Assembly (NCBI GenBank): GCA_017427885.1
Contig: JAFRRW010000017.1
Span: 62,001-126,000, forward strand
DNA: 64,000 nt
Direction: 5' to 3'
Origin: Bacteroidales bacterium
Lineage (GTDB): Bacteria; Bacteroidota; Bacteroidia; Bacteroidales; UBA932
In this document: positions 8,320-17,763 of the stretch, piece after piece
Layout of the letters: the number at the start of each line of letters is the position of its first letter
Position numbering within the stretch: position 1 is the first letter of the stretch
The notes under the pieces: model-generated
Databases searched by the model: none
Seen by the model: only the letters and a program-made list of their open reading frames with translations
Told to the model about the DNA's origin: nothing
Made by a program: the position numbers and the translations under genes

Positions 8320-9885
8320 TTATTCATAGAACAGCATCGAAGCCGGAATCGAATCATAATCCAGCCCCTGTCCCTTAAGGCCGACCTCAAGTATCTCTCC
8401 CCCGACATTCTCGAAATAGAGGAGTTTCAGGCGGTGGAGACCGGCATCCATGGCAGCGGAAACTTCCACTACGTTCACGCTGTGGCTGCCGTCGTTTTCG
8501 ATTATGAGTTTGTCATCAAGGAACAGCTTCGTGCCGTCGTCGGAAGAAACCGAAATGGTATAACGGCCGGGTGCGGGAATCTCCAGCAGGGCGTTGTATT
8601 CGAAACCGAAATGGTCGTCAGACTTAGCCCTGTCGATGGAGATGTCCTCCATCACCCCATTGTCTTGTACACGTGCCCGGGCAAGATCGTCCACACTCTT
8701 GAAAGCGCCCTCGAAATACTTGTAACTCACCCCCCTTCCTCTCGGGCGGGTGTAAATCTCGTGGAAATAGCCGGCGTCGGCCACGTCGGCGGATTCCTGA
8801 ACCGGCACACCTATGTAAGCGGGATCTACGGGAGGCTGCTTCTCCCCGTTGCCGGGGGTGAAATCCACGCCGAGGATATCAGCGATGGTGGCGGCGAACT
8901 GACGCGTGTAGAAGGGACCGTTGGATGAGGTCTCCCCGAGATGTTCGATTCCCTTCCCGAAGGCGATCATCCAGGTATTCTCGGAACCCCTGGTGCCGGA
9001 ACTGTGCCCCGTGAAAGCGGACTTCCTCCCCCGGCCGTGGTCGGTCGTCATCAAATAGGTGGTCTTACCCCTGTAGAAAGGATCGCTCTCGCAGTATTCG
9101 ACAATCCTGCGGATCATCTCGTCGGTGGCGTGTGCGGCATCCAGATACAGGTCGTATCTTGCAGCGTGTCCCCATTCGTCCGTGTCCCCGAAAGCCACCC
9201 ACATCACCTTGGGATGGTCCTTCTTCATCGTCTCGAGGGCATAGGCGTATGTGAAGGCATCGAAACGCTCCTCCCCCCAATAACGGGGCATGACCTCCTG
9301 AATATCATTGATGAGCTCGAGCCGGGGACTTTTCTTTGAAGAGATGTCGCCTTCGTAGGCCACGCTGCCGGGAAAGCCCCCTCGCTCGTTGTTGACGGCG
9401 TAACGGATGGAATTCCAGGACCCGTAGACCATCACGCTCCCCTTGTAGCGGGGATCTTTGTTTACCGCTTCCAGCACGCTGGGATTAGGATTGGGAATCG
9501 GATCGTTGCTGTCGATCCTCTCGTCATCCGCCCAGCCGCAGAACATCTCGCTGTATCCGGGATAGGAGAAACTCATCTTGTTGGAGACCTGGAACTGGCT
9601 CCCCTTGAGGCGGTTGCCAAGCATATACCCGTTGGATTCGATGTAACTCCAGGTAAATGGCATAAGGGTGGAACGGCGTTCTTCCGGGGTGTCTCTCCAG
9701 TATTTTGCCTTAAGGAAATCAGGATTCATCGAATACTTCGGATTGAAAAGGAGGACGGAATCGGCACCCGTGTACAGTTCCTGCCAGCGCAGGCCGTCGA
9801 AGGTCATGATTACCAGCCTCGTGTCCTTATTGCCACAAGAGGAAAGGACAGCCGCAAGGAAAATGATTAGAAACGCCTTTTTCAT
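8320..9885 (-). CDS. NPP-like phosphodiesterase lipoprotein with C-terminal PA14 domain
   Basis: The 521-residue protein starts at an MKKAFL signal ending in LSSC, so it is a lipoprotein; a start five codons upstream would spoil the signal. The main domain belongs to the alkaline-phosphatase superfamily: MTFDGLRW gives the first metal Asp, FSYPGYSEMFCG is in the nucleophile region, GDTDEWGH and TTDHGRG supply the other metal ligands and GHSSGTRG a further His. This resembles nucleotide pyrophosphatase/phosphodiesterases. From about residue 435, GRYTISVSSDDGTKLFLDDKLI is a PA14-like beta domain that probably binds carbohydrate. Its place between purM and purH suggests extracytoplasmic nucleotide scavenging, which is inference. 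Confidence 0.75.
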   Translation of the reverse strand: MKKAFLIIFLAAVLSSCGNKDTRLVIMTFDGLRWQELYTGADSVLLFNPKYSMNPDFLKAKYWRDTPEERRSTLMPFTWSYIESNGYMLGNRLKGSQFQVSNKMSFSYPGYSEMFCGWADDERIDSNDPIPNPNPSVLEAVNKDPRYKGSVMVYGSWNSIRYAVNNERGGFPGSVAYEGDISSKKSPRLELINDIQEVMPRYWGEERFDAFTYAYALETMKKDHPKVMWVAFGDTDEWGHAARYDLYLDAAHATDEMIRRIVEYCESDPFYRGKTTYLMTTDHGRGRKSAFTGHSSGTRGSENTWMIAFGKGIEHLGETSSNGPFYTRQFAATIADILGVDFTPGNGEKQPPVDPAYIGVPVQESADVADAGYFHEIYTRPRGRGVSYKYFEGAFKSVDDLARARVQDNGVMEDISIDRAKSDDHFGFEYNALLEIPAPGRYTISVSSDDGTKLFLDDKLIIENDGSHSVNVVEVSAAMDAGLHRLKLLYFENVGGEILEVGLKGQGLDYDSIPASMLFYE

Positions 9886-9899
9886 AGTATCCGTAAACA

Positions 9900-10928
9900 C
9901 TAAACAATCTCTACTCCGGGACGGTCGGTTACGCGGCCGATGACGGTCGCACGGTCTCCGTGGGAGGCTAGGATGTCAATCGCCCTGCCGGCATCGGAGG
10001 GATCGAGGGCGAGCACCATTCCGACACCCATATTGAATATGTTGAACATCTCCCTGTGGGGAATATTGCCGTATTTCTCGAGGAAACGGAAGATGGGGAG
10101 GATCTCCCACGAGCCCTCGCGGACCTCGATTCCCTGGCCCTCGCGAAGGATGCGGGGAATGTTCTCGTCGAAACCTCCGCCGGTAATATGGGCCACCCCG
10201 TGGACATCGACCTGGCGGATGACGTCCAGGACCTGGCGGACATATATCCTCGTGGGTGTAAGGGCTACAAGGCCCAGGGGCAGGTCGGATTCGAGTTCGG
10301 GATAGGGCTTGTGCAGGTCTAGGGAATTGTCGGAGAATATCTTGCGGACGAGGCTGAAGCCATTGCTGTGGATTCCGCTGGAGGCTATCCCGACAAGCAC
10401 GTCGCCCACCGAGACCTTGCTGCCGTCGATCAGTTTCGACTTCTCCACCACTCCCGTGGTGTATCCGGCGATGTCGTATTCCCCGTCGGGGTACATCCCA
10501 GGCATCTCCGCCGTCTCTCCTCCCACAAGGGCGCAGCCTGCCTGGCGGCAGCCTTCCGCCACTCCCGCCACTATGGCCTCGACGACCTCGGGACGCGTCT
10601 TTCCCTGTGCCACATAGTCCAGGAAGAAAAGGGGCTCGGCACCCTGGGCCAGCACGTCGTTGACGCACATCGCCACGGCGTCTATCCCGATGGTGTCGTG
10701 TCTGTCCATCGCAAAGGCGATCTTCAGCTTGGTCCCCACTCCGTCCGTTCCGCTCACCAGGACAGGCTCCCTGTAGTTCAAGGAAGAAAGGTCGAACATT
10801 CCGCCGAAGGCGCCTATGTTCCCCATAACCCCCGGCCTGGCCGTGGAAGCAACGTGTTTCTTGATTCTCCTTACGACGTCATATCCAGCCTCAAGGCTCA
10901 CCCCCGCTTTCTCGTAATCGACTGCCAT
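9900..10928 (-). CDS. purM: Phosphoribosylformylglycinamidine cyclo-ligase (AIR synthetase)
   Basis: PurM closes the imidazole ring of FGAM using ATP, the fifth step of purine synthesis. The 342-residue length is typical. Recognisable blocks are [59 protein letters not shown] and [14 protein letters not shown]. It lies 18 bases downstream of purL and 14 bases upstream of the phosphodiesterase gene, in one transcript from the promoter ahead of purE. Confidence 0.96.
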   Translation of the reverse strand: MAVDYEKAGVSLEAGYDVVRRIKKHVASTARPGVMGNIGAFGGMFDLSSLNYREPVLVSGTDGVGTKLKIAFAMDRHDTIGIDAVAMCVNDVLAQGAEPLFFLDYVAQGKTRPEVVEAIVAGVAEGCRQAGCALVGGETAEMPGMYPDGEYDIAGYTTGVVEKSKLIDGSKVSVGDVLVGIASSGIHSNGFSLVRKIFSDNSLDLHKPYPELESDLPLGLVALTPTRIYVRQVLDVIRQVDVHGVAHITGGGFDENIPRILREGQGIEVREGSWEILPIFRFLEKYGNIPHREMFNIFNMGVGMVLALDPSDAGRAIDILASHGDRATVIGRVTDRPGVEIV

Positions 10929-10946
10929 ATATTTGATAATTAATCG

Positions 10947-13900
10947 TTAATCTCCTTTGAAATATCTTACGGCATTCCTGTATATCGGAAGGTCCATGTC
11001 TTCCTGGATATTCTTGAACAGGTTCCTCTCATACCTCTCCGAGTGCCCCATCTTGCCGAGGATCCGGCCGTCGCGGGATATGATTCCCTCGATGGCGTAC
11101 CAGGAGCCGTTGGGGTTGTCCGGGGAGGTCATCGTAACCCTTTCCTCGATGGGATCGACGTATTGGAACGCAACCTGGCCGTTTGCGAAGAGTTCGCGGG
11201 CGAGGTCCTCCTTCACCACGAACTTGCCCTCCCCGTGGCTTACCGGTATGGTGAACAGGTCGCCGACGCTCATTCCGGCCAGCCAGGGGGAATTTACCGT
11301 GGCAAGGCGGGTGGTCACCATCGTCGAGACGTGACGGTTGACGTCGTTGCGGAAGAGGGTCGGGGAATCCGGGGTAACGCAGCCAGGCCTGCCATAGGGC
11401 AGGAGACCGGACTTCACGAGGGCCTGGAAGCCGTTGCAGATACCAAGGATGAGCCCGCCGCGTCGTAGAAGGTCCTGGATTGCAGAGGCTATCTTTTCGT
11501 TGGCGAGCACGTTGGCTATGAATTTGCCGCTCCCGTCCGGCTCATCTCCGGAGGAGAATCCTCCGCAGAGGGAGAGTATCTGGCAACGGGATATGTTCTC
11601 CGCCATCTCGTCGATGGAGCGAAGGATGTCGTCGCCGGTGAGGTTGCGGAACACGCCGAAGAAGGCGTCGCCTCCGGCCTCCCTGTAGGCCTTGGCCGTG
11701 TCGTAGTCGCAGTTGGTCCCGGGGAAGACCGGGATGAAGGCCAGCGGCTTCGCTATGGAGGGGCCACCGTAAATGAGGCTGTCCTTCTTAGCTTTCAGGG
11801 GTTTCACCCCCTCCATCCCCTTGGGAAGGGTCTTCTTGAAATCAGGAAGGCTCACAACGGGATAAACGTCGGCCCAGCGGGACTCGTTGGCCTGCATCAG
11901 CTGGAAGATGCTGAAATTCTGGCCGTTGATCCTGAGATTTCCGTCTTCTCCGGAGGTCACCATTCCGAGATATTCAGCGCCGGAGCAGTCCAGCTCCCCT
12001 TCCGTCTCGACAAGGATGGAACCGGGAGCGACGCAGAACAGGGCGTCTTCATCCACCTTCACGTCTATGCCGAAGGCGTTGCCGAAAGCCATCTTGCAAA
12101 GACCCTCCGCCACACCGCCGGAACCGACGGCGAAAGCGGATACGATCTTCCCGGATATGATTCTTTCGTGTATGTGTTTCCAATTGGATTTGAGCGCCGG
12201 CACGTCTGGCATAGAGTCTTCCAGGGGATTGTGCCTGAACAGATATATCCTGTTCCCCTCCCATTTGAATTCGGGGGATATGACCTCGGAAGCATTCACC
12301 GTAGTGATGCCGAAGGCGACGAGGGTGGGAGGGACGTGGAGGTTGTCCTCGAAGGAGCCGCTCATCGAGTCCTTGCCTCCTATGGATGGAAGGCCGAAGG
12401 CCTCCTGCATCTTCAAAGCACCCAGAAGTGCGGCGAGGGGCTTGCCCCAGGTATGGGGATCGGAGGTCATCCTCTCGAAATACTCCTGATAGGAGAACCT
12501 CATCTTCTCATAGGGTCCTCCGGCGGCCACCACCTTGGCGCAGGCCTCGACGACAGAATAGGCCGCTCCGTGGAAGGGACTCCAGGAACAGAGGAAGGGA
12601 TCGAAGCCGTATGCCATCATGCTCGCCGTGTCTGTGTAACCGTCAGTGGGGAGTTTCTGGACTGATACCTGTGTTTCCGTACCCTGGAGAAGGCCCCCGT
12701 AGGGCATCAGAACGGTGGAACGGCCGATGGTGGAGTCGAACATCTCCACAAGGCCCTTCTGCGAACAGACCGAAGGCCTCTGCATCAGGTCGAAGAGCTT
12801 TTCCCTCAGGCTCTTGCCGTCATATTCCACCGGAGGGGCGAAGGGATCCTTATCCTCGACGGCCCCTATGACGGCCCTGGCGAAATGCCTGGCCCCGGCA
12901 CTGTCGATGAAATCCCTCCTGAGGTCCGCCACCTTCTTCCCTCCGTTGTACATCCTCATCCTCTCGGTGTCCGTGACCTCGGCCACGTGGGTGACTTCCA
13001 CGTTTTCCTCGGCGCAGTATTTCCTGAACTCTTCCTCGTCGGAAGGCGACACCACGACAGCCATCCTCTCCTGGGATTCGCTGATTGCAAGTTCGGTGCT
13101 ATTGAGGCCGCTGTATTTCACGGGCACCCTGTCCAGCCAGATGTCCAGACCGGGGGCGAGTTCGCCGATGGCGACGCTCACTCCCCCGGCACCGAAGTCG
13201 TTGGATTTCTTTATCAGGCGGGTAACTTCCGGACGGCGGAAAAGCCGCTGGAGTTTCCTCTCCTCGGGGGGATTACCCTTCTGTACCTCGCTTCCGCAGG
13301 ATTCAAGCGAACTTTCGTCGTGTTCCTTGGACGAGCCTGTGGCCCCTCCGATCCCGTCCCTTCCGGTACGTCCTCCCAGAAGCAGGATGACATCTCCGGG
13401 AACGGGATTCTCGCGGCGCACGTTCGAGGCCTTGACGGCTCCCACCACAGCCCCTATCTCCATTCTCTTGGCGGTATATCCCGGGTGGACCACCTCCCTC
13501 ACGTGGGTGGTGGCAAGGCCTATCTGGTTGCCGTAGGACGAATATCCTGCAGCAGCCTTGCGGGAAATGACTTTCTGCGGGAGTTTTCCGGGAAGGGTTT
13601 CGGCCACCGGTTTCCATATGTCACCGGCACCGGTCACCCTCATCGCCTGATAGACATAGGCCCTTCCGGAAAGGGGATCCCTGATGGCCCCTCCGAGGCA
13701 GGTGGCGGCCCCTCCGAAGGGTTCGATTTCCGTCGGATGGTTGTGGGTCTCGTTCTTGAACATAAGGAGCCAGCGCTCGATCTTCCCGTCGTTGTCCACA
13801 TCCACGTATATGCTGCAGGCGTTGTTCTCCCCGCTGACCTCCATATCTTCGAGCAGGCCCTTTTTTTTCAGGTATCTGGCCCCTATGGTGGCTATGTCCA

Positions 13901-14717
13901 TAAGGGTTTCGGGCTTTTCTTCCCGGCCAAGTTCGGACCTCATCTTCCTGTAAAGGGCCAGGGCTTCTTCCATCCCCTCCTTCGCGAAAGAGTCCTCTAC
14001 CTTGATCTCCTGAAGTTCGGAAGTGAAAGTCGTATGGCGGCAATGGTCGCTCCAGTAGGTGTCAAGGATGCGGAGTTCGGTCTCGTTGGGATCGCGGCCC
14101 TCTGCGGTGAAGTACCTTATGACCTCGACCAGATCGTCCCCGTTCATCGCGAGGCCCATCTTCTTGCAAAAAGCCTCCCTGTCGGTGATTTCCCTGAAGC
14201 CGTCCAGCACTGGAACCGGCTTCACCGGAGCCTGCCCGGCGTCGGACAGGATCGAAAGGTCCTTTTCACGGGATTCAACCGGGTTTATGGAATAGTGCCT
14301 TATCTTCTCCAGCGTCTCTTCCGGCGTGTCGTCGTCAAGGACCAGGAGTTTAGCGCTCTTGATCTTGACCTGGGCCCCCGGGTCGATAAGCATCACGCAG
14401 GCCTCTGCCGAAGCAGCCCTCTGGTCGAACTGACCGGGAAGGTATTCCACCGCTATGCACCTTGCATTCTCCCCGAGGCCTATTATCTCCAGGGAGGTGC
14501 CGTCAGATACGCTGACCTCGTCGGTGACCGTCTCTCCGAAAACGCCATACTTAGACTTCTCCAGTAGTTCGGGGGAGAAGCCGAAAAGGTCATAGACATT
14601 TATCAGGCGCAGGTTCCGAAGGTGCAGCTGCAGGTTTTCGTTCAGTTCGTCACGGAGGCTTTCAGCCTCTACCCTGAATTGGTTTTTTTTCTCGACATAA
14701 ACTCTGTAGCCGCTCAT
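10947..14717 (-). CDS. purL: Phosphoribosylformylglycinamidine synthase, large single-chain form
   Basis: PurL converts FGAR to FGAM with glutamine and ATP. The 1256-residue single chain contains the synthetase part (DHCRHTTFTSEL, NETHNHPTEIEPFGGAATCLGGAIRDP, GGKDSMSGSFE) and the C-terminal class I glutaminase (FIPVFPGTNCDYDTAKA, GICNGFQALVKSG with the catalytic Cys, and SHGEGKF). It is therefore the proteobacterial/Bacteroidetes type, not the split PurLQS type. Two bases separate it from purE upstream. Confidence 0.97.
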   Translation of the reverse strand: MSGYRVYVEKKNQFRVEAESLRDELNENLQLHLRNLRLINVYDLFGFSPELLEKSKYGVFGETVTDEVSVSDGTSLEIIGLGENARCIAVEYLPGQFDQRAASAEACVMLIDPGAQVKIKSAKLLVLDDDTPEETLEKIRHYSINPVESREKDLSILSDAGQAPVKPVPVLDGFREITDREAFCKKMGLAMNGDDLVEVIRYFTAEGRDPNETELRILDTYWSDHCRHTTFTSELQEIKVEDSFAKEGMEEALALYRKMRSELGREEKPETLMDIATIGARYLKKKGLLEDMEVSGENNACSIYVDVDNDGKIERWLLMFKNETHNHPTEIEPFGGAATCLGGAIRDPLSGRAYVYQAMRVTGAGDIWKPVAETLPGKLPQKVISRKAAAGYSSYGNQIGLATTHVREVVHPGYTAKRMEIGAVVGAVKASNVRRENPVPGDVILLLGGRTGRDGIGGATGSSKEHDESSLESCGSEVQKGNPPEERKLQRLFRRPEVTRLIKKSNDFGAGGVSVAIGELAPGLDIWLDRVPVKYSGLNSTELAISESQERMAVVVSPSDEEEFRKYCAEENVEVTHVAEVTDTERMRMYNGGKKVADLRRDFIDSAGARHFARAVIGAVEDKDPFAPPVEYDGKSLREKLFDLMQRPSVCSQKGLVEMFDSTIGRSTVLMPYGGLLQGTETQVSVQKLPTDGYTDTASMMAYGFDPFLCSWSPFHGAAYSVVEACAKVVAAGGPYEKMRFSYQEYFERMTSDPHTWGKPLAALLGALKMQEAFGLPSIGGKDSMSGSFEDNLHVPPTLVAFGITTVNASEVISPEFKWEGNRIYLFRHNPLEDSMPDVPALKSNWKHIHERIISGKIVSAFAVGSGGVAEGLCKMAFGNAFGIDVKVDEDALFCVAPGSILVETEGELDCSGAEYLGMVTSGEDGNLRINGQNFSIFQLMQANESRWADVYPVVSLPDFKKTLPKGMEGVKPLKAKKDSLIYGGPSIAKPLAFIPVFPGTNCDYDTAKAYREAGGDAFFGVFRNLTGDDILRSIDEMAENISRCQILSLCGGFSSGDEPDGSGKFIANVLANEKIASAIQDLLRRGGLILGICNGFQALVKSGLLPYGRPGCVTPDSPTLFRNDVNRHVSTMVTTRLATVNSPWLAGMSVGDLFTIPVSHGEGKFVVKEDLARELFANGQVAFQYVDPIEERVTMTSPDNPNGSWYAIEGIISRDGRILGKMGHSERYERNLFKNIQEDMDLPIYRNAVRYFKGD

Positions 14718-14719
14718 TT

Positions 14720-15187
14720 TCAGATTGTAGTGTTATGGATTTTATCAGCCTGTTCTTTTCTGTACGCATCGAGCCCGTCCTTCAGCGAAGGGTCCGACAG
14801 TGCGAGGATTTCAACTGCAAGGATGGCGGCGTTGGCGGCCCCTCCTATTGCCACGGTGGCGACGGGGATGCCCGTGGGCATCTGCACCATCGAAAGAAGG
14901 GAGTCGAGACCTCCCAGGGACTTGGTCTGCATCGGAACCGCGATCACCGGAAGGGTGGTAAGGCCGGCGGCGACTCCGGCCAGATGGGCCGCTCCCCCGG
15001 CTCCGGCGATTATCACCCCCACTCCGCGGTCCCTCGCACCCTTGATATAATCATACATCAGGTCGGGGGTCCTGTGGGCGCTGACGACCTTTTTCTCATA
15101 GTCCACTCCAAACGCGGACAGTATCCGTTCAGCGGCCGACATTACCTCGTAATCGCTGACGGATCCCATTATGATGGAAACTTTCAT
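14720..15187 (-). CDS. purE: N5-carboxyaminoimidazole ribonucleotide mutase
   Basis: PurE moves the carboxyl group of N5-CAIR to give CAIR. The 155-residue protein starts with MKVSIIMGSVSDYEVM, the family signature, and has VSAHRTPDLMYDY and GAGGAAHLAGV. It is the first gene of the purine operon, with a good promoter about 45 bases ahead of its start. No purK is visible in the window, so the partner enzyme must lie elsewhere unless this is a class II PurE using CO2 directly; I cannot tell which. Confidence 0.94.
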   Translation of the reverse strand: MKVSIIMGSVSDYEVMSAAERILSAFGVDYEKKVVSAHRTPDLMYDYIKGARDRGVGVIIAGAGGAAHLAGVAAGLTTLPVIAVPMQTKSLGGLDSLLSMVQMPTGIPVATVAIGGAANAAILAVEILALSDPSLKDGLDAYRKEQADKIHNTTI

Positions 15188-15230
15188 AGGGCTTTTTGTC
15201 TAGTTCGTTCAACCTCTCGGGAAGGCGTCA

Positions 15231-15261
15231 CAAAGATAATGATTACCTCCGAACAAAACAA
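15231..15261 (-). promoter_or_regulatory. Bacteroidota-type promoter for the purine operon
   Basis: On the minus strand a TTG (15259-15261) is followed by exactly 20 bases and then TATCTTTG (15231-15238), matching the TTG-N19-21-TAnnTTTG consensus of the primary sigma factor in this phylum. Transcription would start near 15224 and leave a leader of about 35 bases before purE, too short for a folded purine or ZTP riboswitch. Confidence 0.8.
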
Positions 15262-15269
15262 CGGGAAAA

Positions 15270-16025
15270 TCAAATATCAAGGATGAGTTCGACGGGGCAG
15301 TGGTCGGACCCGAAAACCTCGTTGTGGATGTCGGCTCCGGCAATCCTGTCCTTCAGAGAGTCGGACACGAGGAAGTAGTCTATCCGCCACCCTGCGTTGT
15401 TCTCGCGGGCGCGGAAACGGTAGGACCACCAGGAGTATTTCACCTCGTCGGGATTGAGGAGGCGCCAGGTGTCGGTGAAGCCTGAGGCGAGGAGGTCGGA
15501 GAACTTTCCCCTCTCCTCGTCGGTGAAGCCGGCGTTGCGGCGGTTGGCTGCCGCGTTCTTGATGTCTATCTCCTTGTGGGCTACGTTAAGGTCGCCGCAC
15601 ACCACGACGCCCTTGCGGGAGGCGAGGCCGAGGAGGTAGGCGCGGAAATCGTCCTCCCATTTCATCCTGTAGTCCAGGCGGCGGAGGCCGTCCTGGGAGT
15701 TGGGGACATAGACGTTTACGAGGTAGTAAGAGGGCATCTCGAGGGTGATCACACGGCCCTCGTGGTCGTGTTCATCGACCCCGATGCCATAGGAGACCGA
15801 AAGGGGTTCCTTCTTTGTGAAAACAGCAGTGCCCGAATATCCCTTCTTGTCGGCCGAATTCCAGTACGACCTGTAACCCCAGAACTCCATATCCAGCTGT
15901 CCCTGCTGCATCTTCGTCTCCTGGAGGCAGAAAAAGTCGGCGTCAAGGGTTTCGAAAACATCGGCGAATCCCTTTCCGGCACAGGCCCTCAGGCCGTTCA
16001 CATTCCACGAAATGAATTTAGTCAT
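15270..16025 (-). CDS. xth: Exodeoxyribonuclease III / AP endonuclease
   Basis: This 251-residue enzyme cuts DNA at abasic sites and degrades 3' ends in base-excision repair. It opens with KFISWNVNGLRAC and FCLQETKMQ (metal Glu), and carries DLNVAHKEID, RIDYFLVS and the C-terminal GSDHCPVEL (catalytic Asp-His). The length matches Bacteroidetes Xth/ExoA proteins. It lies downstream of cysS with repeat copy C between them; its stop is about 10 bases from the purE -33 element. Confidence 0.95.
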   Translation of the reverse strand: MTKFISWNVNGLRACAGKGFADVFETLDADFFCLQETKMQQGQLDMEFWGYRSYWNSADKKGYSGTAVFTKKEPLSVSYGIGVDEHDHEGRVITLEMPSYYLVNVYVPNSQDGLRRLDYRMKWEDDFRAYLLGLASRKGVVVCGDLNVAHKEIDIKNAAANRRNAGFTDEERGKFSDLLASGFTDTWRLLNPDEVKYSWWSYRFRARENNAGWRIDYFLVSDSLKDRIAGADIHNEVFGSDHCPVELILDI

Positions 16026-16038
16026 AGTCTTTTTCCCG

Positions 16039-16166
16039 TTTTTCCCGGCGGGTACCCTTTGGAAACCGTCTCGCTTCGCTCGATCCCACCGTTCGCTACG
16101 CTCACGGTCCCCCCTCTTATGATGCCGAGGGTAGCACAGGTTCCAAAGGATACCCGCCGGGAAAAA
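16039..16166 (-). repeat. Variable-arm palindromic element, copy C (divergent)
   Basis: Arms of 26 bases (16039-16064 and 16141-16166) pair at 25 positions. The 76-base core differs from A, B and D in its first two mini-hairpins (one with stem CCGT/ACGG) but keeps the CCCTC/GAGGG hairpin and the following GGGTAGCA. Relative to the flanking genes the core is reversed compared with A, B and D. It starts 8 bases after the cysS stop and ends 13 bases before the xth start. The arms are GC-rich and unlike those of the other copies. Confidence 0.85.
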
Positions 16167-16174
16167 ATGATATC

Positions 16175-17749
16175 TTATTCAATGGTCCACTCAGGACCGT
16201 TCTTGGTGTCTTTAACTACAATGCCGAGGGCCTTGAGATGATCGCGGATGGCATCGCTGCGGGGCCAGTCCTTGGCAGCCTTGGCGGTGGCCCTGTCCTC
16301 CAGGACCATTTCCATAAGGCCTGCTATGGTCTTCTCCGACTTGTCGGAAGGTCCGGCGGCGGTGGTGTCCCTGAGGCCGAGAACTCCGAACAGAACGTCC
16401 TCGAAGAGCCTTTCCAGCACCTCCAGGTCGAGTTTCGAAAGAGAGGACGAACCATCCTTCGCCAGATTCACGAGGCGTACGCCCTCGAAGAGTTTCGCGA
16501 GGGCAACGGGGGTGTTGATGTCGTCGCAAAGGGCTTCGTAAACCCCGTCGAACACGGCCTTCACTTCGGAGGAAGTCCCTTCGGGAACCGCATCGGGCGC
16601 GATGTCCGTTATCATCTCCCCGTATTCGAGGGAGCCGGCGGGATTCCCGTCGGAACCCTTTACCGGAGAGACGCATCCTGCCGCAACGGCCAGGGCGGCG
16701 AGGTCGCGGTAGCCCTGCATCACCTTCCTGTAGCCCTTCTCCGATGCGTCCAGGGCCTCGTTGTAGAAGTCGAGGGTACCGCGGTAATGGGCCTGAAGGA
16801 TGAAGAACCTGATGGTCATAGGGTCGTATGCGTGGGCGAGAAGGGGATGCCTTCCGGAGAAGAGTTCGGGAAGGGTGATGAAATTGCCCAGAGACTTGCC
16901 CATCTTCTGTCCGCCGATGGTGATCATATTGTTGTGGACCCAGTAATGCACTCCCCTGGTGCCCCTGGAAGCCTCGTTCTGGGCTATCTCGCACTCGTGG
17001 TGGGGGAAGATGAGGTCCATTCCTCCCCCGTGGATGTCGAATTCCCTGCCGAGATATTTCTCACTCATCGCGGAGCACTCCAGATGCCATCCCGGGAAAC
17101 CTTCTCCCCAGGGCGAAGGCCAGCGCATTATATGCTCCGGCTCGGCCTTTTTCCAAAGGGCGAAATCGAAAGGAGCCCTCTTGTCGCCCTGTCCGTCCAA
17201 GGACCTGGTCCCTTCGAGGGTATCGTCGAGGTTTCGGCCGGAAAGAACCCCGTAGTGGAAGTCCCTGTCATATTTCTCTACGTCGAAATACACGCTCCCG
17301 TTGCTCTCATAGGCATATCCGGCTTGGAGGATCTTCTTCACCGTCTCGATCTGCTCTATGATATGGCCTGAGGCGCGGGGCTCGATGGACGGAGGGGTGC
17401 AGTTCAGCTTGCGCATCGCTTCGTGGTAGCGTTCGGTGTAGTTCTGGGCGACCTCCATCGGCTCTATCTGCTCCAGGCGGGCCTTCTTCGCTATCTTGTC
17501 CTCCCCCTCGTCGGCATCGTGCTCGAGGTGTCCTACATCGGTTACGTTACGGACATAACGGACCTTGTAACCCAGATGCCTGAGGAGCCTGAAAAGGACG
17601 TCGTAGGTCACTCCGGGACGGGCGTGTCCCAGATGGGCGTCCCCATAGACGGTGGGGCCGCAGACATACATTCCCACGTGGCCCGGCTGTATCGGGATGA
17701 ACTTCTCCTTCTTTCTCGTCAGCGTATTTGTCAGGAACAGGTCTCTCAT
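16175..17749 (-). CDS. cysS: Cysteinyl-tRNA synthetase
   Basis: CysS charges tRNA-Cys. The 524-residue class I synthetase has the zinc-site MYVCGPTVY (Cys30), the HIGH-like HLGH at 39-42, WHLECSAM and [10 protein letters not shown] (other zinc ligands near 225 and 250-252) and the KMSKS loop as KMGKS at 282-286. It is somewhat longer than the E. coli enzyme (461), the extra being in the C-terminal anticodon-side region. It is 14 bases downstream of the flippase-like gene. Confidence 0.97.
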   Translation of the reverse strand: MRDLFLTNTLTRKKEKFIPIQPGHVGMYVCGPTVYGDAHLGHARPGVTYDVLFRLLRHLGYKVRYVRNVTDVGHLEHDADEGEDKIAKKARLEQIEPMEVAQNYTERYHEAMRKLNCTPPSIEPRASGHIIEQIETVKKILQAGYAYESNGSVYFDVEKYDRDFHYGVLSGRNLDDTLEGTRSLDGQGDKRAPFDFALWKKAEPEHIMRWPSPWGEGFPGWHLECSAMSEKYLGREFDIHGGGMDLIFPHHECEIAQNEASRGTRGVHYWVHNNMITIGGQKMGKSLGNFITLPELFSGRHPLLAHAYDPMTIRFFILQAHYRGTLDFYNEALDASEKGYRKVMQGYRDLAALAVAAGCVSPVKGSDGNPAGSLEYGEMITDIAPDAVPEGTSSEVKAVFDGVYEALCDDINTPVALAKLFEGVRLVNLAKDGSSSLSKLDLEVLERLFEDVLFGVLGLRDTTAAGPSDKSEKTIAGLMEMVLEDRATAKAAKDWPRSDAIRDHLKALGIVVKDTKNGPEWTIE

Positions 17750-17763
17750 ATTCTATTTCTCTT

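Noticed and set aside
15188-15269. Purine or ZTP riboswitch ahead of purE
   Set aside because: The leader after the predicted start site is about 35 bases and lacks the conserved riboswitch cores.
16175-17749. KMGKS in CysS as a damaged signature
   Set aside because: Variation at the third position of KMSKS is common and the remaining catalytic and zinc residues are intact.
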